In this document: positions 1 to 11,507 of the stretch, in pieces
Numbering within the stretch: the first letter of the stretch is position 1
Layout: each line of letters begins with the position of its first letter
Source of the DNA: Asterella californica
Taxonomy: Eukaryota; Streptophyta; Marchantiopsida; Marchantiales; Aytoniaceae
NCBI GenBank assembly: GCA_036924285.1
Contig: JAYKYS010000007.1
Coordinates: 14,136,001 to 14,200,000 of the forward strand
Length of the DNA: 64,000 nucleotides
Reading direction: 5' to 3'
Position numbers and translations under genes: made by a program
Notes under the pieces: generated by a model
Seen by the model: only the letters and a program-made list of their open reading frames with translations
Database searches by the model: none
What the model was told of the DNA's origin: nothing

Positions 1-332
1 TAAGAAGGGGACATGAATTCAACCCTGTCCTCTAAACCTTACAGTCCAATAATTCTTCTGTCTTGTTGAACCCCTTTATTCTTTCCTTCCTTTGTTTGAC
101 TACATTGTAATTTGTAGAATTGATGAATAGTTGTAACTTCATTTTTCATTTAATAGATTTTAATTTCGTATGGAATCATAGTCACGAAATCTATTTTTTG
201 TGACAGTTGCGAGAGTTAAGCTGACTATAAAGGTCATTTGAAGATAAGTTGTTTTAGTCTCACAGTCCTACCACTTTGCTATAACTTCTTTTATATTCTT
301 ATCAATATGATGTGATTACGTTCTGCAGGTGA

Positions 333-405
333 AACAAAGTGATAGTATTGATCCAAAGCAAGACCTACCTGCAGCAAAGTGATCGTATCGATCCAAAGCA
401 AGACC
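333..405. repeat. Short direct repeat upstream of the RPA-like gene
   Basis: Two copies of a roughly 30-base segment reading CAAAGTGATNGTATNGATCC, followed by AAAGCAAGACCT, stand about 42 bases apart, with a CTGCAG before each. They differ at only a couple of positions. No function is evident. They could be promoter elements of the downstream gene or a slippage duplication. Confidence 0.6.
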
Positions 406-592
406 TTCTTTCATAACGACATTTTTATCTCTGAAATAAGTTTACGAGATCATAACTACTGCTTTTAATCACGAAGGTAAGACCTAAGACATCCAATTAA
501 AATAGCTTTTTCTCTATTGTCATGATTGTATATATTATATCTATCTTGGATAGAAAATGATATTATGTGCGTTTTTCAGGTTCATATATACA

Positions 593-2395
593 ATGGATTC
601 CACAACGTCCAAAAAAGGAAAAATGAAAAAGATTTCCACTGATGATACAGAAGGGAATGAACCCATAGTACAAATACTGAAGCATCCAAGTTCTGCTCCT
701 GAATCTCCTATAAAGTCTCCAAAAAGGAAAAAAAAAGAACAAGACACAATTATTCCATCTGAAACTCCAACAGTAGATAAAAACTTATCTATATTTATAG
801 ATAATATAGAATATGCGAAAAGAAATGATATATTTGAAGGAATTATATTAAACAAATATGGTAATATTAATAGATTTATAACAAAAAGCTCATTTCTTCT
901 TTTCGATATGGTTGATCGTCGTATGGAAAAGACGATTACATGTACTGTCCAAGGCAACAAAGCTATAAATTGGTCAGATAAAGTGAATAGAAATACGTAT
1001 TGTAGGATACAATACTTTGGTCGTAGGGCCGTGCAGGTAGACAGACCAATAAAAACTCTCAATCACAAAGGGGATGTCAAATTCATCCTCTTGATCGATG
1101 GGCAAACAACAATTCAGACCATCACACCTTGGAGTTCTACTCCAATTTTCAAATTCCGACACTTCATGCCTCTCCGAATGTGCATGCGTCATCTTACTGT
1201 TCGATTCACGACAGTAGACATATCTGTTGCCGTAATTGCTGTACACGGTGAAAACGAATATCAAAAATTTGAGATCACAATTGCGGATGGTGATTCTGAA
1301 GAAGACAAGATGACGGTAAGTAATTATGTACATTAAATAACTTACGTTTATAAATTTATTTGGCAACTGATTTCAAATTTTTGCTATTCATGAAACTTCT
1401 AGACTAACACAATTTTTTTTCATGTTGCAGTTGATCATCCATTATGATTTCGCAACAGAGTATAAAAATATTGAGACTCGTTTTCACTCTGGACATGCTG
1501 TATTGTTGCACTTGAAATCAATATCAAGACAGATTTTGTCCACAAGAGAAGAAAATGATCTTCCAAAGCTGCATACACACGCAGCGACTATATGGGCAAC
1601 TCCTTCGATCCAATCGAGAATTGGCGTTTTGAAAAGAGCGCGGAACGCTCACATCACAAGAGAAAATAAAAACATCAAGGTATATAATTAATTTTTTATG
1701 TGAATAATGAGAATCAACTTTCCTATTCGCAGATATATCTTATGTTTATAACTTCCTTCCATGTGTTTAGGTACGTGGTACTTTCAAACCACGAAATTAT
1801 GATGACAGACCCTACAAATACACATGCGTCACATGCAATTCGACGCACTTACAAATTCAAGATTTGAATCATCTTCGAGGCTTTTGTGAAAGTTGTAATC
1901 TGGATTGTCAATTACGATCTGTGCCATGGATTGAAGGGTATGTGGAAGATCTTTCCAATGGTAAACAATACATGGTCCATGCAAAAGGAAATTGGTTCCA
2001 AGATCTGACGGGCCTAGTGGAAACAGAAGTTGTCCAAAATTATGACAGCGACAACCATCGAGATATGCTATTGGATCAAATTGAGGAGATCGCAACAATA
2101 GGAATTTTCTCTTTTAATTCAAACGGTGATTTTTGTGGATTTGATCGGGTATACAATTTATACTTTATTTCATTTTCAATTGTAGAAGTATCATGATGAT
2201 TTTTAATAATTTCTTTAAAACATTGACTCATGTCATCTCAAATTAACTGCATCAATATAAGAATCGCTATCGAATATTGCAAAATCACTAATATAATGAC
2301 ATCATTGTACATCTAACTTTTCTTTTTAACAGATCAAGGAGACTACATCTACTGAGGGAGAATCGTCGAAAACCTCCACAATTCCAACCGTTTAA
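593..2395 (+). CDS. RPA70-like single-stranded DNA-binding protein, probably Helitron-associated
   Basis: Four exons can be read with GT-AG introns, all phase 0: 593-1315, 1431-1679, 1771-2148 and 2333-2395, giving 470 residues. The middle and C-terminal parts resemble the large subunit of replication protein A, which coats single-stranded DNA. Exon 3 begins a zinc-ribbon OB domain with paired cysteines (CVTC and CESC, spaced about 20 residues). The N-terminal stretch is lysine and serine rich and carries an NLS-like KRKKK. An in-frame ATG at 557 would add 12 residues, but it lies upstream of a CAG that looks like an acceptor, so 593 is preferred. RPA-like genes are common passengers of plant Helitrons, and Helitron Rep and helicase pieces lie 12 kb away with LTR elements inserted between. 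It appears intact, in contrast to its neighbours. A host-derived RPA paralogue is the alternative reading. Confidence 0.72.
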
Positions 2396-2829
2396 TCTTT
2401 CAACATTGGTAAAGTTCTAAGAACTTTTTTTATATCTAAATAATCTAGTTACACAAACATACGTAACATCGAACACTTCAAGATCTGTTTTGTCTTCTAC
2501 ATTTATTGTCACTATATATATGATATTTTACATAATTATAATTTTATCATTGTAGTTAATTTCATGTATCTAATTTATAATAATTTTTATTTCTGACTTT
2601 TATTTTATAGCATTTTGTTTAAGCATTCAAGTAAATCAATACCAGTTGTAAATATTACAAGGTAAATTCAACATTGCTTGAAGTTTTCCAACAACGCTTT
2701 CTTTGATGTTGTTTTTCAGGTATATATCACATGATCAAACGGAGTCTGACCTACGATGATATATGTAGAACTTGAAATTCTTTTCCAAGTGCAACTCTAT
2801 GAACGTGTGAAACGCATGAAACAATAAAG
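2396..2829. other. AT-rich spacer, no gene seen
   Basis: This is the 3' flank of the RPA-like gene. It is very AT rich with no ORF worth calling, and probably contains the 3' UTR and polyadenylation region. Confidence 0.5.
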
Positions 2830-3320
2830 CCCACGGAGAAACATATAAACTGGGAGAAACAAAAAACAAAAAGCGCTTTGAAACAAGAAAGTCCACGGAG
2901 AAACGTATAAACTTGGAGAAACAAAAAACAAAAAGCGCTTTGAAACAAGAACGTCCACGGAGAAACGTATAAACTTGGAGAAACAAAAAACAAAAAGCGC
3001 TTTGAAACAAGAACGTCCACGGAGAAACGTATAAACTTGGAGAAACAAAAAACAAAAAGCGCTTTGAAACAAGAAAATCCACGGAGAAACGTATAAACTA
3101 GGAGAAACAAAAACAAAAAACGCTTTGAAACGATACGAAACGATATGAAACGCTTTGAAACGCTTTGAAACAAAAACAAAGAATGCTATGAAACGATTTG
3201 AAACGCTTTGAAACAAAAACAAAAAATGCTATGAAATGCTATGAAACGCTTTGAAACGCTTTGAAACAAAAACAAAAAATGTTATGAAATGCTTTGAAAC
3301 GCTTTTGAAACACTTTTGAA
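2830..3320. repeat. 62-bp tandem repeat grading into short GAAACGCTTT repeats
   Basis: A unit of about 62 bases containing AAGCGCTTTGAAACAAGAA, then TCCACGGAGAAACGTATAAA, recurs with that spacing near 2881, 2943, 3005 and 3067 (about 4.5 copies, few mismatches). From about 3110 it degrades into short repeats of the core GAAACGCTTTGAAAC to about 3320. Long ORFs on the - strand here are by-products of the repeat and are not called as genes. Confidence 0.9.
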
Positions 3321-3770
3321 AGGACAATTATTTACAAAATTTACTACCATTCATACGTGATGTGATTCACAAACATCTTTGCGAACAAAAACAAATCGAA
3401 ACGTAAAATTTAATTGCATTAAACGGAAAATTCAAGATTATTTCAAAGGTAAATACTTCAGAAACGTTCATTACTCTTAAAACGTGACATCATTTTATAC
3501 AAATTACATCAAACATCTTCACGCAGTGAAAATGTATGAAATTTAAACTTAATACAACATATGAAACGTAGCAAATATTCAAGATTACATGATCTATGTG
3601 CTTCTGCTCCTCATTGTTCTTGCTCAAAAACTACCTAGAGGAGAAGAAAGAGAACTCAAACTTCGTCATCAAATCATAATCGAACAACCAAAGTTGAACA
3701 GCACGACGGTCATCATAATCAAGTAAGTGGATTACAACCTTTGCATACAACAAGGAGCACGTATGGACAG
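3321..3770. other. Spacer without recognisable gene
   Basis: AT-rich sequence between the minisatellite and the truncated gag. It probably contains the broken 3' end of the outer LTR element, but no LTR terminus, polypurine tract or target duplication could be placed. Confidence 0.4.
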
Positions 3771-3773
3771 ATG

Positions 3774-4397
3774 TCACAGTAGCGTAGTAGCTGTCCTAGG
3801 TGAAGGAGTCATCAAGACCCGTAAAACATCACTGCAGATACATACACTGCTTTGTGCAGGAACTGGCACCACTGGTATCAAAGGTACTGCAGCCGGTACA
3901 ACAGGTCTAGGAGCCGGAGCCGGAGGTTGCTGTACTTGAGGAGCAGTGCGAGGTAGAGTGGTCACTTCTGCAACCGGACGTCCACCCACAGCCATTCTTC
4001 CCCTTCTCTGCCTCGTTAGTACAGCCACAGCATCCTCAACTCTCCCCCAATCAGTAGTAACTCCTCCTTCAGCAGATCGATCGGCCAACATAAAGCATAA
4101 CCGATCTGCCGTAGCATCATCGATAGCTTGCAGAAAAAGCTCAGTTCTTCTAGCATCTAACGTTATTCGCTCTAGAGTTGAGAGTTGTCGGTATCTCCGA
4201 TCAAATTCTCTCAGCATCTCATTCAGGTTCATCATCCGACCAGGTTGCTGCTCAACCCAATCCAGAAATGTTCTCCTAGTAACTCTCTCTGAATCTTCTT
4301 CAAGAAACTCCTCTCGAAGAGATCGCTCAAAACTCATCCAGATTCCTAGGTTTCTTCTTTGTACATCCCTGACTTGGTCCCGCAACTCAAGAATGAT
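3774..4397 (-). pseudogene. C-terminal part of gag of the outer (older) Ty3-type element
   Basis: The - strand reads a gag-like protein with a long charged helical region (FLDWVEQQPGR, then LDARRTELFLQAIDDATADR) and ends in an alanine/proline-rich tail. It is the continuation of the gag start at 13156-13519. The two halves are separated by the complete Ty3 element at 4398-13155, and removing that insertion plus one target copy keeps the reading frame. Nothing recognisable as protease or reverse transcriptase follows, so the element is truncated just downstream. Confidence 0.75.
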
Positions 4398-5308
4398 TGT
4401 AAACCCTCCACGGTCCTATCGATCAACTACCCCCTCATCTATCAACCTCCACGATCGTCATCCACGAATCTGCAACATGTCGGGCCTGTCTCTCACTCAA
4501 GGGTCACCTCTGATGACTTTGATGGAAGCACACCATGAACTTGAAGGGAAAATGCTGAGTTCACTCATTCATACACCCACAAACTTATCAACTAAAAATC
4601 TCCTTAAACACATCAACTAAAATCCTCCATTCTAACGACGTCTCTAAGTTCTCACATGCTAAAAATATCCCACACTCTCTATATTACTCAAGTTGTCATT
4701 ACGACAATGTGAAAACAAGGATGAGGAGCTCTTCTCTACTCCTCTATTTATACATTCTAGGTTTTTACTTTGGTACCCTCCGGTAACTCAGCCGTAATTA
4801 CTTTTACCGGGTTTTACTAAGATATTACTTAAGGTAAAAGCATTAATCACATGGGCTTCTTACCTTTTCACATGGGCTTATTCCTTCAAAGTCAACAACA
4901 TCTAGAAGGATTTTGGAATATTTTCAAGGAATCTCGAATTTCCACCCCCTCTATACTAGGACCCACTAAAAAGGAAACATGTGGAATCTCTTCTTGTTTT
5001 TAATGCCCACAAAGTCCACAACTTTAATCCAACCACTAATATCAAGTCAAAAAGGAGATAAGGGATACTTTCCACCTCCTTTCTACCTTTTAGACAAGAT
5101 GACAAGATAGTAGTGCTCACTCTTTAGCAAATATCTGAATTCTGCCAAAAGTACAGCTAAGTTTAACCATAACTAACTTTTAGCTAGTCATGACTAACTT
5201 GATACATCCTTTAAGTACTTTGGCAGCCAATAAACATTCTCAACACTTAGTTATAACTAAACACCTTACTAACAGACAAACTTCCTATGTGTAACATAGG
5301 TCGTTACA
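4398..5308 (-). repeat. 3' LTR of the complete Ty3 element (911 bp)
   Basis: Nearly identical to 12242-13155 along its whole length, with the same TGTAAA start and CGTTACA end on the + strand. The adjoining purine-rich tract on the - strand (reading GGGGGTAAAA) lies directly right of 5308 and marks this as the 3' LTR. Confidence 0.95.
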
Positions 5309-5321
5309 TTTTACCCCCGGA

Positions 5322-6974
5322 CTAAATTTTCGCTCTTTCCTCGGAGTGAAGAGAGAACTTTCGTCGATGAAACAACTTCAACTTGTCATGATTTACTCGA
5401 TCTAATCTCCTTCCTCCCAGCTCCTGAAGGTCATATGTGAAGTTGCTCCACACCTTATCTACAACAAAAGGACCAAAATATCTCGGAAGAAACTTCTTCC
5501 TAGCCCTCTTGAATCTGATAGCATCATACAACATAACCCAATCTCCGACTTGAAAAGGTTTTACCTCCCTCTTGCCCAACCGTTTGTCGTAACTCTTCTT
5601 TTGATACGCTTGAGCTCGTTCCATCCGGATCATTGCTACCGCTCGGGTCTCTTCAAACTCCATGAGTTGCTCTCTTCTTGATCTGACCACGTCTTCTCCC
5701 CTTGACCTTTTCAACTTTCGTTGAATAGTTTGAAAAGTATCCAATTCGAATTGGATCGGCAATTTGGACTCCACTCCATAAATCAGTCGAAATGGAGAGT
5801 ACCCAGTAGAAGTCTTTGTTGTCATTCGATACTCCCATAAGATGGCATGTAGCCTCTTATCCCAAGTATGTTTCGCAGTCTCAACACCAGCATCTTTGGC
5901 GAGTATCATACAAAGTGTAAGATTGGTCTTCTCCGCAAGACCATTAGCATTTGGTTTGTATGAGGTCGTTACTCGTGCCTTGATAGAAAATTGTTGTAGC
6001 ATAGCAGTAGTCATGCTCCCTACAAACTCTCCTCCTCTATCCGAGATCAACTCAAACGGTCATCCAAATCTCGTGATGATCCTCTCTCATAGGAATCTAC
6101 CGACTTCTGTTTCATTAGTCTCCCTCAAAGGTCTAGCCTCTACCCACTTGGTACAATAGTCCGTGGCGACTACAATGTATCTATTGCCTCGAGGTGTCTT
6201 ATTAAGAGGACTTACAAAGTCAATACCCCACTTCTCAAATGGTCCTAATATTGGAATTGATCTTAACGGAGGTGTTCTAGTAGACTTCAGAGCAAATGCT
6301 TGACATACGTCACAAGTTTTACAATAGTCTAAACACTCTTTGAAAATCCTTCTCCAGTGGTAACCCGCATCCAAAATCTTGAAGGCTGTTATCTTACCAG
6401 CAAAGTGACCTCCGCAAACAGTTCCGTCGTGAAACTCGTGCATTAGCTTGAATGCCTCCTTCTGACCAACTGCTCTCCTTAGTAACCCATCTGCTCCTTG
6501 ATGAAACAGAATTCCCTCCACCATGGTGTAAGGTTTGCATCTCTTGATCAACGCGTTACGTTCTCGGGTATGCATACCTTCTGGAAAAGAGCCATCTACA
6601 AGAAAACTCCAGATTTGCTTGTACTCGTACGGTATCTCCTCGATGTTTGTGATGGTCATCAGATGCTCGTCTGGAAATGAATCATCAAACATTTCTTCTC
6701 CCTCATCATCATAAGCCCTTGACAAAAGATCAGCATTCGCATGCTTCTTCCCTGGTCTATCTTCGATCACATAATCGTATTCTGTTAGAAGGATCTTCCA
6801 ACGAGCAATACGACCTTCGGCATTAGGCTTATTACAGATATACTTTAAAGCCTTGTGATCTGTGACTATGGAAAATTTCCCTCCTAGCAAGTAGTGTCGA
6901 AATTTCTTCAATCCAAAGATCACCGCTAATCCTTCTCGTTCAGTCACGGAGTAATTCTTCTCCGCTGGAACCAT
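5322..6974 (-). pseudogene. RNase H C-terminal part and integrase of the complete Ty3 element (broken)
   Basis: Two ORFs, 6974-6087 and 6050-5322, in one reading frame. The first holds the end of RNase H (VTDHKALKYI, then HANADLLSR), then the integrase zinc-binding HHCC region (HDGTVCGGH with CKTCDVC) and the first catalytic Asp (GIDFVSP). The second holds the second Asp (SDRGGEF), the catalytic Glu region (ANGLAEKTN) and a GPF-type C-terminal module (RYFGPFVVDKVW). Two in-frame TGA codons near 6087 and 6057 separate the catalytic Asp residues. No chromodomain was recognised after the GPF module. Confidence 0.88.
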
Positions 6975-7045
6975 CTGCCTACTAGCATAAGCTATAGGAT
7001 GATCATGCCCATCTCCATCTAGCTGACTTAATGTACATCCGATTG

Positions 7046-8870
7046 CTACATTGGAGGCATCCGTATACAGAATAAATGCTTACTCCACTCAGGTTTAGCA
7101 AGTATAGGAGCTGTCACTAATGCCTTTTTCAGCTCCTCAAATGCTTCCTTTGCCTTCTGATAATGCACTATCAAGTCAAAATCAACTCCCTTCTTCATGT
7201 ACATAGTCAAAGCTATTGCTTTGTTTGAGAAGGAAAAGACAAACTTACGATAATATCCAACCATGACAAGAAACTGTCTCAACTTTGTCAAGTTGATCGG
7301 AAATGGAAGATCCACAATCTTCTTCACCTTCTCAAGATCTACCGCAATCTCATTCTTGGAAATGATGTGCCCTAACAGCAGACCTTCTTCGCAGCCAAAG
7401 ATGCACTTCTCTGGATTTAGAGAAGCGTTGGCTTGCTCCAATCGCTGCAAAACTTTGATCACATGATCAAAGTGGTCCTCCTTTCGTCCGTACACACAAA
7501 AATCGTTAATGAAATCCTGAACAAACTTCCCTATGAATGGTTCAAACACCTTGTTCATGAACCTTTGAAACGTGGCCGGAGCATTACACAATCCGAATGG
7601 CATCACCCGAAATGCAAATGTTCCTCAAGGAGTAGTGAAAATAGTCAACTGTTGGTACTCCTGTGCTATCTTGATCTGGTTATACTCACTATAACCATCA
7701 CCAAAGCTGTACCACTCATGACCAGCAACTTCCTCCAAAATCTCATCTATAAATGGTAGAGGATAATAATCCTTCTTGGTAACTGCATTCAGCTTCTTAT
7801 AGTCTATGCACACTCGCAGCTTACCATTCTTCTTCTTGACAATCACAATGGGTGAAACCCATTCTGAGTTCTCCACCTCATAGATGAAACTCGTCTCCTT
7901 CAACTTGTCTATCTCCTCCTTGACCATCATTGCCGTTGTGAGATTGACCCTTCTCTGCTTCTGTCGAACTGGTCTTGCGTGCTCCTCTAATTTGATTCGA
8001 TGAGTCTCGAGATTCACCTCCTTCAAATCCTTGTAGCTGAAAGCAAACACATGGATATATTTTCGAAATATATCTAGGAATCTACTTTTCTCTTCTTGAG
8101 TGACATTGACACCAAACTTCAGGGTAGAGAGTCTTCTCACAATCTCTGCCTCACTCAACTCTTCTTTGTCAGGATCTTTCTCCACTGCTGGTCGAGGCAA
8201 CAAGTCAATAGCACTAAGTTGATGTAATGATTCATCTCGACCAAATCTTTCGTCCTCAAACGAGGATTCTTGATCATAAGAATCTCCGGTACCTATTTCT
8301 GAGACACTCTGATCGTCCTCCGTATCAGATTCCCAGTAGTCACTAGTGGGTCTATCAAAGTCAGAAGTCACAATTCCAACACCCGAGAGAAGAACTATCA
8401 CTCTATGATCTCTAGGCCCAATCCGTAAGTATCCTTTGTACCACCTATCAGTGGTGCGCACAGCTCTCAACCAAGGTCTACCTAGGAGCAAATCATAACT
8501 AGAGTCCTTTAACACTTGAAAGGACATCAATGTTTGAACTCCCATCATAGACACGACCACCTTCTCTAACACTCCAAGAGGTCTTACCCGTTGCTTGTTA
8601 GCCATCCCCACGACAATGCATTCCGGACGAGTTGGTTCCATCCCCAACTTCTTCATCAACCTCTCCGATATGACGTTTACAGCCGACCCTCCATCCACCA
8701 ATACGTCAGAGACGTAGTGACCATTCAACCGGACTTCAATCTTTGAAGTCCTAGTGCATACCTCTGAAGCATGCACATCCACCACACCAACTCCCACTGA
8801 CTTTGATGTCTTGCTCTTGGGTTTTTTCTTCTTGCTTCTCTTAGAACTCAGTCCTCCTCTGAGTTCCCTT
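7046..8870 (-). pseudogene. Protease and reverse transcriptase of the complete Ty3 element (broken)
   Basis: Read on the - strand, the protease motif VDGGSAVNVIS lies near 8690-8660. It is followed by an acidic linker and the reverse transcriptase (KKKNGKLRVCIDYKKLN, then MPFGLCNAPATFQ). A TGA near 7627 interrupts the finger-palm region. The active-site motif, normally [FY]xDD, reads FIND near 7505-7516, so one catalytic aspartate is replaced by Asn. Near 7085 the frame changes by one base just before the RNase H start. Upstream, a TGA at 8870 separates this part from gag. Confidence 0.88.
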
Positions 8871-10207
8871 CATAAGCTGGGATTAAGTGCGATCAGTTGT
8901 CCAACAGTGATGTTGGCTTTCTGAGCACCCACATCTTCAACCACATCATATCCCGCTTGGGAAGATGAGATGGTGAAATCCGCCATCCCCAGCTTCCTTC
9001 TTGGCTCCCTTGGTGTACTCGAAACATTACTCGAACGAGTATTTCTACTAGCTGACTCCCCCATGAAAATCGATTCATCAGAAAATCGAGTTCTTTTCCT
9101 TTCTTGAGCTAAAAGCTCCACCGGTGCATGAGAAGAGTTTGAACTCTCTCCTTTTTCGTAGATGAGATCTCGCACGACATCGATAGTAGCCACCCCCTTG
9201 TCTCGTCCTTGTGATGGATTTCCTCCACCCACATTCATTTTGACAGCTTCGGCACCTCTTGCTCCGTTGTTAGGACAATTTCGCTGGAAATGAGAACCTC
9301 CACACGTCCAACAAGTGATTCCTCCAAAGTTACCTTGGTTGCCTCCAAAGTTACCTTGATTTCCTCGGTTGGGATTGTTGTCGTAACCTCTTTGACCTCC
9401 TCCTCCACCTTTGTTCCTTCATTCTCGTAACTGAACCACGTTTATCTTGAGATCTGCAAGAGTATCGGTGATGCTCTTCAGCTCGGCATGAAAATCAGAG
9501 GTGGGAGTAGACATCGTTGTTGGGACAAACGGTCTTGGCACCACCGTTGGAGTAGGAGCTGACGTTGAAGCAATCACCAATTGTGATGATGCAGGTGTGA
9601 TCGTTGTGGCTACACCAGGAGTCGGAGTCGACACCAGAGCAGCATGATGAGGTTGGATGATATCTCCTTCATCCAAACTCTCTTCCATGTTTGTCGCAAT
9701 CTTGATGACCTCCGCTTTGGTTGTTGGCTTCTCGTACCTCACTTGGGTTCGAATTGAAGGCCTCAACCCTCCCACCAAGTTCTTGGTCAACACTGCTCCA
9801 ATCCCCGCCATCGTTAGCTCCACATTGTCTCCACTCTTCCGTAGGACCGTTCGAAACCGTTGCTCCAACTTATCCACCCTTTCGGTATATTGCCGAACTT
9901 TCTCGTCGTCCCGTTGCTTCAAATGAGTAAGCTCCACCATGAGCTTCTCATAACTCTCTTCTGGAAGAAATTTTTCGATGAATGCATTACTCAACGTCTC
10001 CCATGTGTCCTCAACTGCACCAGGTATCTTGCTCTTCACTCGGTCGTCATACCACGTAAGAGCAAAATCTTCTAAAAACTCTGGCAGAAACAACACCCAT
10101 TCTTCCTTCCTTCTCACGTTGTTTCCGATGCAACCCCTTTTGAAGTCTCGTACAAATGGTTCTACATCTTCATTGTCCTTCCCATGAAACACTGGTAACT
10201 TCTCCAT
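8870..10207 (-). pseudogene. gag of the complete Ty3 element with CCHC zinc knuckle
   Basis: The ORF 10207-9419 begins with a typical plant Ty3 gag capsid region (FHGKDNEDVEPFVRDFKRG, then FLPEESYEKLMVELTHLKQR). An in-frame TGA just after it is followed in the same frame by a glycine/asparagine-rich segment and a zinc knuckle CWTCGGSHFQRNC at about 9258-9310. The frame then continues through 9238-8870. Only single TGA codons break this frame, so the ancestral gag-pol was probably one long ORF. Confidence 0.82.
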
Positions 10208-10420
10208 CTTGTAACTATTCTTTCTACCCTTCTAATTTTTGTGCAATAACTACTCGCTAAAAGAGTACGAACATCACCAATTCCATTCGCGAATAATCTA
10301 CCATAGGTAAAATGAAAGGAAATGGTTGTAACAGCACCTCTTGTGCCATCTCTTCTCCCAAGGTAATCATGAGCCTGAGTCGCATCACCGTCTTCTCCAC
10401 CATCCGAATGACGATCTCCA

Positions 10421-10912
10421 TCACAACTCAGCCGAGTCCTCTTTTGAAGTCGACAACTTCTCCGTCTCAACTCTTTGAGTCTCGTCTAACTTCTCGATTA
10501 CTGACGTAAGTAGGACGGCCACATCGACGCACTTGTGTCCTTTTGATAGATCACCCACTCCACAACTTGGACAAGGATCTTCGCCTAGAAGATGAATTGG
10601 CGCTGGTGACGATGGACCCACTCGAAGACTTAAATCAGTAAACTCCCGGTTCCCTTTAGCTCTCTCGATTCTTATTCTAGTTCGACAATTCACTACTTTG
10701 TGTCCCAACCCTCTACAGAAATAACACCACAAGTCGGTTTCTACTCTTCTCCTCGGAGATTCTACTTGAGGTTTAGTACTAGGGTTTTCAAACTCGACGA
10801 TAATCTCTCTCGAACTTTCTCCGACACTTACTATGACATCTAAACCTTGAGGAAGGTTTCTAAGTCTAATTTTCCAATCTTTTGAATTTCCACTCATGTT
10901 GCACCTTCTCAA
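10421..10912 (-). CDS. Extra ORF with zinc knuckle upstream of gag
   Basis: An open frame of 163 codons between the 5' LTR and gag, on the same strand as gag. It contains CYFCRGLGHKVVNC (C-x2-C-x4-H-x4-C), the spacing of a retroviral-type zinc knuckle, and a second cysteine pair (CPSCG, then GHKC). The N-terminal part has no family I recognise. It is unusual to find a zinc knuckle 5' of gag. It may be a captured gag C-terminus or an accessory nucleic-acid-binding protein. It shows no internal stops, unlike gag-pol. Confidence 0.5.
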   Translation of the reverse strand: MRRCNMSGNSKDWKIRLRNLPQGLDVIVSVGESSREIIVEFENPSTKPQVESPRRRVETDLWCYFCRGLGHKVVNCRTRIRIERAKGNREFTDLSLRVGPSSPAPIHLLGEDPCPSCGVGDLSKGHKCVDVAVLLTSVIEKLDETQRVETEKLSTSKEDSAEL

Positions 10913-11035
10913 TCATTAAATGGACAAAGTATCATAGAGGAAAATAATTCTACATCACTTTCTTAACTCTTCCGAGCTTTATATTGGAATTCGTGTATTA
11001 TACATGCTATACACAAAATAAAATCTAATCTAAAA

Positions 11036-11353
11036 TTAACTATCGAAGATATGATCCTCCTCACCATCGTTTGTACTCATCACAACAGACATCTTGAACT
11101 CACTCTTATAAGGATCCAACTCTACTTCACCAGGAGCATTCGTGACCTCCACAGTGAATGATGCTTTCATCTCGGCTTTCTTCAAATCTGCGCCAATGGT
11201 CGTAGAAGCTTCTTGGTATAGGGTAAAGAGGGCACTCCAAGTAGTATAGATAAGTGTTCGCAACTCATCTATACTTAACTTTGGCTTCTCCAACTCCGTT
11301 CGAACTCCTAAACGTCTCTTCTTCCACCTCGGCACCCGAACTGGATTCCCCAT
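11036..11353 (-). CDS. Small ORF of unknown function in the 5' internal region
   Basis: A 105-codon frame on the element's strand, between the 5' LTR and the zinc-knuckle ORF. It starts with a basic segment (RVPRWKKRRLG), then an amphipathic helix-like middle and an acidic end. I recognise no domain. Its position and length suggest an accessory ORF or part of a longer spliced frame, but it could be fortuitous. Confidence 0.3.
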   Translation of the reverse strand: MGNPVRVPRWKKRRLGVRTELEKPKLSIDELRTLIYTTWSALFTLYQEASTTIGADLKKAEMKASFTVEVTNAPGEVELDPYKSEFKMSVVMSTNDGEEDHIFDS

Positions 11354-11507
11354 GAAATATCTTCAAGACCTCCTTGTATGCCGAAACGTGTATCTCTTAG
11401 TTGGTAAGAGATCTTTCCAAGATTTTTGTTATCTCCAGTAGCTCAACCTCCAAGCTACTAAATCATGAAGTTTCAACAGAAACTTCTCTAATCAGAAGAG
11501 ATGGTGA

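Noticed and set aside
2735..3222. Three long overlapping - strand frames of about 115-142 codons
   Set aside because: They are read from the 62-bp tandem array. The repetition, not coding selection, keeps them open in several frames at once.
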